Source: Zhengitettix transpicula
Lineage: Eukaryota; Arthropoda; Insecta; Orthoptera; Tetrigidae
Length of the DNA: 64,000 nt
Assembly: GCA_037074705.1 (NCBI GenBank)
Contig: CM073595.1
Location: 53,935,639-53,999,638 of the forward strand
Reading direction: 5' to 3'
Shown here: positions 49,317 through 61,430 of the stretch, piece by piece
Numbering within the stretch: the first letter of the stretch is position 1
Layout: the number at the start of each line of letters is the position of its first letter
Notes under the pieces: generated by a model
The model's input: only the letters and a program-made list of their open reading frames with translations
Told to the model about the DNA's origin: nothing
Databases searched by the model: none
Translations under genes and position numbers: made by a program

Positions 49317-49655
49317 CTAAGCATTTTGACAATCAAATGAATCGATATGTTTGGAGACAACAGACTGTTTATTCTTGATAAAGGTTTTAATTGATTGTTT
49401 TGTTTGCCCCATGCAGCAGGAAATGCAATCAGAGCAAGAGAATTTGTAAATGTTTGCTGTATGTGTAAAGTGGGTCTTTGTGTTTGTTTTTATCAAGAAG
49501 GAGTGTGTGTTATTAGATTTGTAAATGCTGGATATTTGATATTCCGCTAATATCTGGACAAACTTATGATGTAAATATTTGTAATAATGAAGAATATTCC
49601 TAATATTTTTAGTATGCAACGAAAAACAGCCATTGATTTTTAAAACAGGTTTCGT
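49317..49655 (-). pseudogene. Penelope-like element fragment with GIY-YIG-type endonuclease start
   Basis: Open on the minus strand from about 49655 to TAG at 49317. After LKINGCFSLHTKNIRNIL comes a region ending KFVQILAEYQISSIYKSNN, then ANIYKFSCSDCISCCMGQTK and QSIKTFIKNK...SKHI. This matches the C-terminus of Penelope-like elements, where an A-F-K-x-x-N-x-L segment leads into a GIY-x-C-x-x-C...YIGQT-x-R-S-F-x-x-R-x-x-EH nuclease. Here G-I-Y is N-I-Y, Y-I-G is C-M-G, the catalytic Arg region is altered (KTFIKNK), and the EH is lost, so the nuclease is dead. The reverse transcriptase is absent. The tandem satellite begins about 50 bases beyond its 5' side. Confidence 0.6.
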
Positions 49656-49702
49656 TTACCCATTATGACACTGTGAATAATCTTTACATTCAATGTATAT
49701 AT

Positions 49703-52468
49703 GTTTTTGTAGTAGCTGAAATACGTCACAGTGACGTCACGACAGAGGCGGAAAAGATACACATAAAGAGTGAATTCCCCCCCCCCCCCCAAACGGCGCA
49801 CGTTTAAGCTAACTATGGTTTACGGTTCCTCCAGTATTTTAAGAGCATTGAGACGCTTAAAATGAACTGTTTGTTCACATAACTTTTCGTTCCTTCAAAC
49901 TTCAATTATTCCCTCAAGGGTTTAAGTTCTTTCCCAGTAGTTATAGGCATAGCAATAGATAAAGTTATATTTTAATTCTCACAATTTTAGTCTGTGCGTT
50001 AATGTCAGGCAGTTAGTTTGTTATATATATAGTTGTAACTGATTATTAGAAATCAAAGCCCAACGATGTGGCACCAATTAATGTAATAATCAAACTGGAA
50101 GAAAATGTATAATTTTACTACTTAAAATGACATTTATTTTTCTTTCATCTTTTATTTTGTCCAATCAACTTCCCGATTCCTTTGATGTTTACTCAAACCA
50201 CGAGCCGCTGTGAATTAATGCCTGAAAAATCTGCTCTTTTCTGTTTCTGAGACTATCTGGTTTTGTAGTAGCTAAAATACGTCACAGTGACGTCACGACA
50301 GAGGCGGAAAAGATACACGTAAAGAGTGATTCCCCCCCCCCCCTCCCCCAAACGGTGCACGTTTAAGCTAACTATGGTTTACAGTTTCTCCAGTATTTTA
50401 AGAGCATTGAGACGCCTAAAATGAACTGTTTGTTCACATACTTTTCGTTCCTTCAAACTTCAATTATTCCCTCAAGGGTTTAAGTTCTTTCCCAGTAGTT
50501 ATAGGCATAGCAATAGATAAAGTTATATTTTAATTCTCACAATTTTAGTCTGTGCGTTAATGTCAGGCAGTTAGTTTGTTATATATATAGTTGTAACTGA
50601 TTATTAGAAATCAAAGCCCAACGATGTGGCACCAATTAATGTAATAATCAAACTGGAAGAAAATGTATAATTTTACTACTTAAAATGACATTTATTTTTC
50701 TTTCATCTTTTATTTTGTCCAATCAACTTCCCGATTCCTTTGATGTTTACTCAAACCACGAGCCGCTGTGAATTAATGCCTGAAAAATCTGCTCTTTTCT
50801 GTTTCTGAGACTATCTGGTTTTGTAGTAGCTAAAATACGTCACAGTGACGTCACGACAGAGGCGGAAAAGATACACGTAAAGAGTGATTCCCCCCCCCCC
50901 CTCCCCCAAACGGTGCACGTTTAAGCTAACTATGGTTTACAGTTTCTCCAGTATTTTAAGAGCATTGAGACGCCTAAAATGAACTGTTTGTTCACATACT
51001 TTTCGTTCCTTCAAACTTCAATTATTCCCTCAAGGGTTTAAGTTCTTTCCCAGTAGTTATAGGCATAGCAATAGATAAAGTTATATTTTAATTCTCACAA
51101 TTTTAGTCTGTGCGTTAATGTCAGGCAGTTAGTTTGTTATATATATAGTTGTAACTGATTATTAGAAATCAAAGCCCAACGATGTGGCACCAATTAATGT
51201 AATAATCAAACTGGAAGAAAATGTATAATTTTACTACTTAAAATGACATTTATTTTTCTTTCATCTTTTATTTTGTCCAATCAACTTCCCGATTCCTTTG
51301 ATGTTTACTCAAACCACGAGCCGCTGTGAATTAATGCCTGAAAAATCTGCTCTTTTCTGTTTCTGAGACTATCTGGTTTTGTAGTAGCTAAAATACGTCA
51401 CAGTGACGTCACGACAGAGGCGGAAAAGATACACGTAAAGAGTGATTCCCCCCCCCCCTCCCCCAAACGGTGCACGTTTAAGCTAACTATGGTTTACAGT
51501 TTCTCCAGTATTTTAAGAGCATTGAGACGCCTAAAATGAACTGTTTGTTCACATACTTTTCGTTCCTTCAAACTTCAATTATTCCCTCAAGGGTTTAAGT
51601 TCTTTCCCAGTAGTTATAGGCATAGCAATAGATAAAGTTATATTTTAATTCTCACAATTTTAGTCTGTGCGTTAATGTCAGGCAGTTAGTTTGTTATATA
51701 TATAGTTGTAACTGATTATTAGAAATCAAAGCCCAACGATGTGGCACCAATTAATGTAATAATCAAACTGGAAGAAAATGTATAATTTTACTACTTAAAA
51801 TGACATTTATTTTTCTTTCATCTTTTATTTTGTCCAATCAACTTCCCGATTCCTTTGATGTTTACTCAAACCACGAGCCGCTGTGAATTAATGCCTGAAA
51901 AATCTGCTCTTTTCTGTTTCTGAGACTATCTGATTTTGTAGTAGCTAAAATACGTCACAGTGACGTCACGACAGAGGCGGAAAAGATACACGTAAAGAGT
52001 GATTCCCCCCCCCCCCCTCCCCCAAACGGTGCACGTTTAAGCTAACTATGGTTTACAGTTTCTCCAGTATTTTAAGAGCATTGAGACGCCTAAAATGAAC
52101 TGTTTGTTCACATACTTTTCGTTCCTTCAAACTTCAATTATTCCCTCAAGGGTTTAAGTTCTTTCCCAGTAGTTATAGGCATAGCAATAGATAAAGTTAT
52201 ATTTTAATTCTCACAATTTTAGTCTGTGCGTTAATGTCAGGCAGTTAGTTTGTTATATATATAGTTGTAACTGATTATTAGAAATCAAAGCCCAACGATG
52301 TGGCACCAATTAATGTAATAATCAAACTGGAAGAAAATGTATAATTTTACTACTTAAAATGACATTTATTTTTCTTTCATCTTTTATTTTGTCCAATCAA
52401 CTTCCCGATTCCTTTGCTGTTTACTCAAACCACGAGCCGCTGTGAATTAATGCCTGAAAAATCTGCTC
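49703..52468 (+). repeat. Satellite array, 5 copies of a ~557-bp unit
   Basis: The landmark TGACGTCA occurs at 49732, 50288, 50846, 51404 and 51961, giving periods of 556, 558, 558 and 557. Each unit runs GTAGTAGCTAAAATACGTCA, CGACAGAGGCGGAAAAGATA, a C run of variable length (14 C in copy 1; 11-13 C + T + 5 C in the others), GTTTAAGCTAACTATGG, TTATATATATAGTTG and TGAATTAATGCCTGAAAAAT. Copies 2-5 differ by only a handful of bases, while copy 1 carries several private substitutions. Copy 5 stops at CTGCTC (52468). No open frame is conserved. Confidence 0.95.
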
Positions 52469-53737
52469 CGAGCTAAAATCGACTTTGGGCGGAATAAAAC
52501 AGTCTTTTCTGAGACTACAAATCACGTGAACTATTTACTGAGCCACCACAATTGTGTCGTAACATTTTCTCCTCTGGTGGTATCAGATTCCCTGAGAGGC
52601 GCAGCTGCCGGGGAGCGTTTCTTCCCGGAGCCGAGTGTACCGTAATTTATTGCTGTAAGTGTGGCTAGAGAATTAACCCAGTGAACTTAGCGTGTTATTG
52701 AAAGTCTACAGCTTATCGGGGATGTGCATTCCCCCTTCATTCAATAAAGGTTGGTTGGCGAGGGTGAGAAGATGTTCTCGCGGAGGGTGTGGACACGAGA
52801 CGAGGGGAGCTTCGACCCGCAACGAACGGAAACTTGTTACATTCAAATTCATACTCATTACTCCAATGTAAAACTTACTCAGTTATTAGCTACACTTGAG
52901 AGCGGCAACTGTCCGTAGCTGCAACAAAATTACGTAAAAAATGATGCAGCCGGTAAATGTGGCCAATTACATCAGACAGAAAACAACGAATCATTATTTC
53001 AATAAGAAAACTTTGTAAATTATTAATTTGGCTGGTATTTCATTATTATTATTTTATTCGTTCTTAAAATGTACAACTCGAGAGCGTTCGACTTGCTGTC
53101 AGAATCATCAAAACCCAACCTAATAAAATTCAAACAATTCAGAGCAATTGCCATCATACTTATTTAGATTGCTGCATAATGCATCAGACAACAAAATTAA
53201 TAACAGATATATATACATACCTAGACGTGTTTTTAGTATATCCAATTTTGTTAAAAGGATAAAACTTCTGGAAACCTTGCGGTTGAATGTCTTGCGTCAG
53301 TCTGTCGTATTGTACAGTTGTTTTTATTTACCTGCATCTACTATAACGGTAGTCGATACATTTTTATTCAAGATAATTATTTAAATTTTTAAGTCTTTAC
53401 TAAAATATGTAAAATACCTTTCTTTTAAATTGGTTTCAAGAAAGTAAAGCCAGTCTCAACTTACAATTTCCTAACTATTTTTGGGGGAAAAAAGAACTGA
53501 CACCTTATTGTTTTTTGAATTATCGCAAAAGACGGTCCACATAACGGCAGTTACTTTTCAATGCAATCATAATTGTTTCATAATATTGGATCCTTTATTT
53601 ATAAAATTCGCTAATGAAATATTTTTAATCCTTTATGTTCTATGGGGGAAATTCTACACGAAATGTACTGTTCACGAGTAAGTCACTATTAGATGCCACG
53701 TTAACACACGTGCATTATGCACGCACTGAAAAAAAAA
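52469..53737. other. Array flank (GC-richer to ~52860) then AT-rich spacer
   Basis: Immediately after the last unit, 36 bases of new sequence are followed by CTTTTCTGAGACTA, the words that end a normal unit. The flank is therefore colinear with the unit's junction. Beyond ~52860 nothing is recognisable. Confidence 0.45.
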
Positions 53738-53795
53738 GGAGAGAGAGAGAGAAGGGGAGAGAGAGGGAGAGGGGGAGAGAGGGGGGAGAGAGAGA
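53738..53795. repeat. (GA)n / polypurine tract
   Basis: GAGAGAGA with interspersed GGGG runs over almost 60 purines on the plus strand. Confidence 0.9.
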
Positions 53796-54555
53796 TTAGC
53801 TATTATAAATTATATTGATTAAAGATTTACAAATTTAACAAAGACTTCGTGAAGAGCGATAATATGGTGAAGAAATGTAATTGATGATAAAATAACCGGC
53901 TACAAAAACGGCCGTATGATATTATACCATGAAATTAAGAAGAGAAAATCGCGTTCAAATAAGGAATATGTAGAGAGGATTACAGGAAAAAATGTATAAA
54001 TTGTTTTAAACACACCCAGAATATGATTTGAAGTGACTGATAACGATTTCGTTATAAATTCTTTTGATTTTATAATTCTGATCCCTCTATTTTGCGTCTT
54101 CATCTCGTAATTTTCTATAAAATTTTAAAGACGCCAACTCAATAAGTTATAAATATTCCCTAAGGGCATTCAAATGAAGAATGTCACGATTTATCTTTGA
54201 GTATGCTTCGAGATCCGGCAAATAGACTTGAGATTCATTCTAAGGAAAGAAGTATTAAAAATAAAGACGAGAAAAATCTGCTACATCATGGAAAGTTCAT
54301 AGGAGATTGAATTTTGCTGTACGACCGTGGCCTGACCACTAATTCGGAGTTCGCGTGCGGACGCGGACATTTATCACACTTTACCCCACTGACAAAACGC
54401 CGAACTTGTAGTCAAGAATCAGCGCTTATAGTTCTATCAGCTACCAAATAATTGCAGATACTAATCAAGGTAATATTTAATGATGGGCGAGTTCAAAACC
54501 AGATTAAGTCCTGGTTTTCGACGAAGAAGTTATTGATTCATTATAGAATATACTG
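53796..54555. other. AT-rich spacer
   Basis: No feature seen. Confidence 0.4.
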
Positions 54556-55545
54556 TAGCGCAGAAGAACACCTACCAAAATTAATTCAAGATTAAGTTTT
54601 AATATATGAGAGCATAGCTGTGGCTTGCTGGAAATTACGGCCATAAAATTTGGCACTAAGGTGACGGGGTATCGAGGAGAAACCGTGACTTCAGACAAAG
54701 GCGGCGGATTATGGGAGAACTCTGCCTCACAGCCTAAATCCCCGAAGGTCAACCCTTCCAAAAGGCGAGAGTAAGCCCGGGAAAGTGTAAAATCGACGCA
54801 GATTGGCAGAAATCAAGCACGTGAAGAGGTTTCCACCCTCTGGTGGGGAATAAAGAGAGTTGAACTGGAAGATGGACAGGAAAGAACACAGGACAGTACT
54901 CGGAGAACAAGGAAGTCTGGGAAGGTGAAGGAGTAAAAATGTAATAGTTCGAAAGAAGTTCTTGGAAAGACAACAACTTGGAGTGAAACGTGGGAGTCTA
55001 GATCTACAACTTGGAGTGTAATGTAGAGTTCACATATACAACTTGGAGAAGGAAATAAGGCCCGAACGACGGAAAAAGAATACGTCTAGAGACGCTAAGA
55101 ATTGTTACGTCGACGAGGATGTGTAAAGGGCGAATCTTACAGTAATTCCTGTGAAGATTTTCCGGTTATCCTGAGGAAGCCGATTACATGAACAGGTGTG
55201 TTTCTGCCAGCGGCGTAAATAATTGAGATTTCTGCCGCACGTATATGCCTTCACATACGTCCTAATTTCTTCTTTTTTTTTCAGAGTTTTGTTCAGAGTT
55301 TCATGAAATCGTCCTGAGGTTTGCCTGTTTAACGTATTAAAAATGTATTGGAATATTGAATGTAGTTAAAGTGAATTATCTAATATTTAGACTTAATAGT
55401 GAGTAAATTTTAATAACCTTGATGCAATTGAAAAGGACGCTGTTGAATTTGTTTAAACCCTGAATGATAAATAAATTAAAATTTCAAGCCAATCAAATTT
55501 GATTTTATCATATAATATTAATCAACCCCCCAGAATTATATTACA
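54556..55545 (+). repeat. Interspersed repeat R, copy 2, with ~590-bp extra segment
   Basis: 54556-54792 aligns to 39972-40218, and 55380-55545 aligns to the adjoining 40219-40380 (AGTGAGTAAATTTTAATAAC, TTGAATTT, AAACCCTGAATGATAAATAA). The 54793-55379 interval, absent from copy 1, is purine-rich with repeated CAACTTGGAGTG words (54967, 55010, 55039). It is either an insertion here or a deletion in copy 1. The minus frame 54504-54761 (SEVTVSPRYPVTLVPNFMAV) is not conserved in copy 1. Confidence 0.6.
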
Positions 55546-56695
55546 ATACAAAAGTGATTCGGAAAATTATTAACTAATACCGTTAAGAGATATTATTGTA
55601 CTGATTCAGTTTCGAAATAAAAACGTCTCTTGCTGTAAAATTTCCCCTGAATTTAATGCAAGGAGTGGAAATATGCTATAAATAGTTTAATTTTTGTAGT
55701 ATTGTCATGATTTTGATTGCATATGAGGATGTGGCAAGTTTGTTTATTGGAATAAAGTTCAGCTTTATGGTACGTCGAAAACTGTTTAATTAATAACAAA
55801 AATGTTAATCGTTCATCGGACGTAGGAAAAAATTAATCCATGTGCTGTTATTTAGTCGTTACACGCTGGTATGGATCTAGTAAGTGTTTTCAGAGATTGA
55901 TTAGAAGGGTGAATACTTTGAAGATGATGCAAGGACCCCGGACGGGGACGAGTTCGCAAACTTAATTGTCAAGACCGTAACGCGTGACGAGTTAATAGTA
56001 TATTGTGTTGTCGCTGCTGCGGTGACTAAGTGTCGGCCGTCCGGCGATATTAAACACGACCCCCTTTAAATCCAGGAATGTTTCCAGGCGAGTGGGTAAA
56101 ACACGCTGTCCTCGCTTCGGTGAAAGCTTCTATTGTCAGAGCAGCTGCCTCTGGCCGGCACAAAGATTTCCTTCACATCCACAACCTCTGACCTAAGGCC
56201 GTTAGGAATTAATACGCGGACCATAATCGACGGAAACGATGTTGTAAACACAGAATTCTTTCTTATGATTGTAACTGAGTTTGGTCAGGACTCGCAGCCG
56301 GTCGAAACGAACTAAATTTACACGGTGAAACAATACAATTAAGGAGCCTTCCGTGTTAGGACAACAGAGATGAAATTTTGAAATGTGAAAATACAGATCA
56401 ACATAGATACTCAACACTACAAAAAAACGCGATCATTACCTAAACATCATAAATATTTCTTTAAATCAGATCCTATATCCACAAATTAAAACTTTCCATC
56501 AGATTGTTTATTAAATTTAACCAATTTGTTATTAGTCAGATCACCGCAACTTGTCCTTTTTAAGCAACCGTTCGATAAATTATGGATGATAATTAAAATA
56601 CTATTTGCATTATAATAGTAACAGTTTTGGAAATTATGTAACAAAGAATTGAGTTATCACACAATCTTTTTTGTTAAATTCTTGTGCAGATAAAA
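55546..56695. other. Unannotated; GC-richer patch 55910-56320
   Basis: Three overlapping 60-71-codon frames between 56066 and 56417 without motifs. No element boundary found. Confidence 0.35.
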
Positions 56696-57819
56696 TCTCC
56701 TTTATAATAAAAAAGGATGTATATATGTATGTATGTATTTACGTTAATCTTTATACAAATTTAAACGCGTGGACAGGTTGCAACAAAACTTGGTCCCCTT
56801 TTTCTTCAAACCACGAGAAACGGTAGCATAGAATTGGAAAGAATTATAATTAAAAAACGTGATAATTTAATGTGAAATTACTGTACGCGAAAAGAACGTG
56901 AAGTTACAAAAACCGTTCACGTCCGAGAGACGGACGATGATGTGCAATAAAAAATATAGTTCCTTTTTTCGTAATGAAGTAAAGCAGATCTACTTTGATT
57001 GAATAAAAAGTAAAATCATATTCAGCAATGCTACATCGAATGATAACCAAAACATTACCAAATGTTATATGATTCGTCCAACTAAATTTCTTCAAAATAA
57101 CTTGACTTTTAAGTGGCTGACCAAGATTTTGCCAAATTATATGTTGCAATACGCACTGCAGGAGACTCAGATTGATGGTAAAATCGATACCTAATATTTG
57201 TTAATCATTATAATTTAATAGATTTGATTTTAAATGTTCAAACACAGACGAATTATTTTAAGTAAGATTCTTTAAAAAATTTGGATATGTGTGTATATTA
57301 TAATTTCACATAATTGATTGTAAATGTGTAAAGACTAAGGGAATATATTCAAGTGATAACATTTCACAAAACTGATATTTTTCTATTGAAGAGAGTTGGA
57401 GATTTTGTTATTTTTTTGCATTTAATTTATAGAATGTTACATGGTTATATTCATAAAGGTTATGGTTATATACCATAAACGTACTGGAGTATTATTTACA
57501 CATTTAAGTTATCGTGAGTATTCTTGACAGTTAAAAAAATTGCACACCAAATGGGGCCGAGGTGGACCTGGGTAGAAGTTTTCAAACAAACAAAAAAAAG
57601 GCTGATTTTTGCGTCGATTAAATATTTTTCGGAGTAAATGAGATAGCGTTTCGCCGGATGTTGATTGTATATAATTCCAATCACTTTCGGCATAGAGGGG
57701 AGCACCCTTAGGGAAGGGCGTGAAGGAGCTCACATAAAAATAACGCAAAAACACCCGAGATTCGAGTAAAATCCGGGGTTGTAGATGTCGCTGAGTTTCT
57801 TTATCTCTAACCCAGCTAG
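56696..57819 (+). mobile_element. Helitron D: chimeric, B-type 5' part with A-type 3' part
   Basis: The host A is followed by TCTCCTTTATAATAAAAAAG and GTATGTATGTATTTACGTT, the B/C-type head. Similarity to B runs to about 57360 (CAGCAATGCTACATCGAATG, GGGAATATATT). From about 57550 the text is the A/E-type module (ATAATTCCAATCACTTTCGG, GGGGAGCACCCTTAGGG, ACATAAAAATAACGCAAAAA). It ends CCCAG-CTAG|T at 57819. The 3' hairpin is destroyed. No coding capacity. Confidence 0.7.
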
Positions 57820-58870
57820 TAATTGAATTAAAGAAGACTCAGAACAAGAATGATGTATTTGTTAACATTGCTTCACTAAGTTTATATGAAGACATTGTAA
57901 CGGAAGACAGTCAATACAATATATCATCTACAATTTAGCAAAATACAACAGACTTTTGCGAGGGCTGTTGACGAACAATAACTCGGAACCTTTTAGAACA
58001 GCTTCCGCCTTGCGTGAGCGGATAAACGAACGGCAGCTTCCCGAAACATCCTGTTTTCGACGAACTTTTGTCTGTATTAAGCGTCGTCGATTACACCGAT
58101 ACTAACTAATAAAAAACCTAAGTAGAATTTTAGTTCTTAGCCATTCTTTCTTCTCATTTATATATATACGCAATGATATAAAGAACCACTTTTATAATAT
58201 ACTCCTCTGCTTATTTTTATCAATCACGGAAAATACTAATATTTATTTTCTGGTTCCTTTGACAATTAAGTGTTCGTAATCATCAAACTTACCCTGTTTA
58301 CAAAATTAATATTTAATATTATAACAAAATAATTTTAAAACTTAACTGAGATTCCCCGAAGGAGTTCATATTAGCAAAAACAGAAATAATGTACCAAATT
58401 TTAGAAAGGAGGTAGACGAATTTGAAAAGTACTACATTGCTCTTAAAAAAAAATTCTGGTTAGTAAAACAATAAATCAAACTAAATTGAAACATGTCTTT
58501 GAAAAAAAAACTAAAAAATAAAGTATGGAAATGTTGATGGTAAATATCAATTGTACTCATATGCCATCGATATGTGTAATTGATAGCAGGTGAAGGTGTA
58601 AGGAAAATTTATGATCAGACCAGACGAAGTGTGTTTTGGAAAACAATTGTTTTTAGAATTCAATTGACGTGCAATGATGTAAAAATAAATTATAAAATAA
58701 GTATGTTTTGTAATCCAATAATTACTTATAAATTATATTTTTAGTCAGATTAATCATTTTAAATATATTTTGTAAACCAGTTATGTTTGGTGATTATGAC
58801 TAATTCAGAAAATAGAGATTAGTTAGTATTTTCCGTGATTGATAAAATGTTTTTCAATTATATCACTCAA
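57820..58870. other. AT-rich spacer
   Basis: No feature seen. Confidence 0.4.
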
Positions 58871-58874
58871 TCTC

Positions 58875-58923
<49 letters not shown>

Positions 58924-60158
58924 TTTATTTGTGTCCCCTATGCACTTTACACCATGAATCCGATTGCGATGAATATTTGGTGACGTGTTGGTCGCATCCC
59001 CGTGAAGGTTTCTGCTTAGTTTTTAAAGTGTTATAATCTCACAAGAGGTGAATGGGGTGAAATTTTTTAAAAAAACTCATCTGCCGATATTAGCGTCGAT
59101 TAATTATCTTTTGGGGTATATGTGACTAATACTATCCAGATGTTGTTAGTGTAAAATTTCAACCCCTTGAATCACCAACAACGCAGGGCTTGGAGGGACG
59201 TTACATAAAATTAACGCGAAACATCCGAGATTGGTGTTAAATCCAGGGTTATAGTTGTCAATGAGTTTAATTCTGACATTCACTATGTCAGTTAACTTGT
59301 AGTTCAGTCCCTAGGAGTGGGGGTGGTAGGGGGTGAAACAAATTTCAGTTTACTATCTTAAATTCGTAGACATATTCCTATCAAACTTTATAGACATGTT
59401 ACTTACGCTCCAGGAACAAACGCTGAGGGGTTGAGACACACTTGCCGCCTCTACAGATGGGGTGGAATTTAAAAACATTCTTAAACGGCTATTATTAGCG
59501 TCGAATAATACGTTTTCGGGGTCGCTTAATTTTATAGTGTCATTCTTTAGTTTTTATGTCTAATTTCAACTCCAAAAGGCGCGTTAGCACTCTTACTGTA
59601 GGGGTGGTGGTGGAAGGGGTTTACATAAAAAATAATACAAAAAAGACCGATTATTTTCGATTCTGGGGTTATAGGAGTCGCTGAGTTTAAATATCGCATT
59701 AGTAATGGTGGTTGATGAAATTTTATGTTCCTCTTCGTGGTTGAGAAAAGGTTATCCTCTCAAGGTAGTGGCTAATTTTTTTTATTTTCTTAGGGTATCC
59801 TCTATTTTTTGGTTTCTATTTAGTTAACGGTTGTATTTCTTTACTCTTTTAAGGTATAGTTTTACACTTTATTAAGTTATCGAGTATTTTTTACTGTTTT
59901 AATTCGTCGTGATTTTTTCAACACTTTTATTTGATGTAGTAGGAGGGTTCCCGAATACTGTCAGTCTTCGTCATGGTTTATTTGAAGTTATATGCCGAGA
60001 GGTTAGGTCAAGGAGGGGACCGTAAATGGGTAAATTTTATAACAGTGGCGCTATTGATGCTGATTAATTGAAATGTTTACCAATAGGTTAGTGTCGAATC
60101 AATTCCTACTCCGGGCTAATTTATATAAATTCCCGGGCAAAACCGGGTACTCAGCTAG
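58871..60158 (+). mobile_element. Helitron G: both termini present, non-autonomous, 1.29 kb
   Basis: Host A (58870), then TCTCATTTATATATATATAT. The (AT)n run at 58877-58920 lies just inside the 5' end. The 3' end is CCCGG-GCAAAA-CCGGG (60132-60147), a 7-nt spacer identical in length to that of Helitron A, then CTAG (60155-60158); here the next base is A rather than T. The body contains about three diverged modules (GGGGTGAAA, GATGTTGTTAGTGTA, ACATAAAATTAACGCGAAA, TTTAATTCTGACATTCAC and so on). Helitron H is a 5'-truncated relative. Confidence 0.8.
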
Positions 60159-60447
60159 ATAGTAATACACCTCTTATTAACCAGGCATTATTTTAAAAAA
60201 GTCACCACTTTAATTCAAAAGTTGTCAGTAGAACATTAAAAGGAACTTTCGTCCCTTACGACAAAATTTTACTATTCTTAATCTCGTTCAACATATTCTT
60301 TTATCCAGATTACAATCAGCTCTATTTTTCCTGTTAACACAGTTCTTTTCTCTTTGAATTCAATTGTACCACACAATCACATTCAATTTCATATTTATTA
60401 TAAGTTCCGTAATTATAAGTAACCGTACTCAAACAGTTAACATGTGA
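60159..60447. other. Spacer
   Basis: AT-rich, no feature. Confidence 0.4.
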
Positions 60448-61430
60448 AACATTTATTATAACAAATCGCTTCTATCAGCTTGGTAAAATTCTAGAACTTT
60501 TGGGGTCAATAAATAAATAATCAATAAAAACATATCAAACATTTATTATAACAAATCGCTTCTATCAGCTTGGTAAAATTCTAGAATTTTTGGGGTCAAT
60601 AAATAAATAATAAATAAAAACATATCAAACATTTATTATAACAAATCGCTTCTATCAGCTTGGTAAAATTCTAGAATTTTTGGGGTCAATAAATAAATAA
60701 TAAATAAAAACATATCAAACATTTATTATAACAAATCGCTTCTATCAGCTTGGTAAAATTCTAGAATTTTTAAGGGTCAATAAATAAATAATAAATAAAA
60801 ACATATCAAACATTTATTATAACAAATCGCTTCTATCAGCTTGGTAAAATTCTAGAATTTTTGGGGTCAATAAATAAATAAATAATAAATAAAAACATGT
60901 GAAACATTTATTATAACAAATCGCTTCTATAAGCTTGGTAAAATTCTAGAACTTTTGCGGTCAAGAAATAAATAATAAATAAAAATATGTGAAACATTTA
61001 TTATAACAAATCGCTTCTATCAGCTTGGTAAAATTCTAGAATTTTTGGGGTCAATAAATAAATAAATAATAAATAAAAACACGTGAAACATTTATTATAA
61101 CAAATCGCTTCTATCCGCTTGGTAAAATTCTAGAATTTTTGGGGTCAATAAATAAATAATAAATAAAAACATGTGAAACATTTATTATAACAAATCGCTT
61201 CTATCAGCTTGGTAAAATTCTAGAATTTTTGGGGTCAATAAATAAATAAATAATAAATAAAAACATGTGAAACATTTATTATAACAAATCGCTTCTATAA
61301 GCTTGGTAAAATTCTAGAACTTTTGTTGTCAAGAAATAAATAAATAATAAAAACATGTGAAACATTTATTATAATAAATCGCTTCTATCAGCTTGGTAAA
61401 ATTCTAGAACTTTTGGGGTCAAGAAATAAT
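60441..61430 (+). repeat. Satellite array, 11 copies of a 90/94-bp unit
   Basis: ATTTATTATAACAAATCGCT starts at 60451, 60541, 60631, 60721, 60812, 60906, 60996, 61090, 61180, 61274 and 61364. The unit continues CTTGGTAAAATTCTAGAA, GGGGTCAATAAATAAATAAT and AAAAACATGTGAAAC (or CATATCAAAC in the first part). Steps are 90, 90, 90, 91, 94, 90, 94, 90, 94, 90; the 4-bp difference is one AAAT(A) unit. Copies 6 and 10 share TATAAGCTT and GTCAAGAAAT variants. Non-coding. Confidence 0.95.

Noticed and set aside
60441..61430. Regular ~90-bp repeats considered as a CRISPR array
   Set aside because: The whole unit is repeated with no unique spacers, and the context is eukaryotic.
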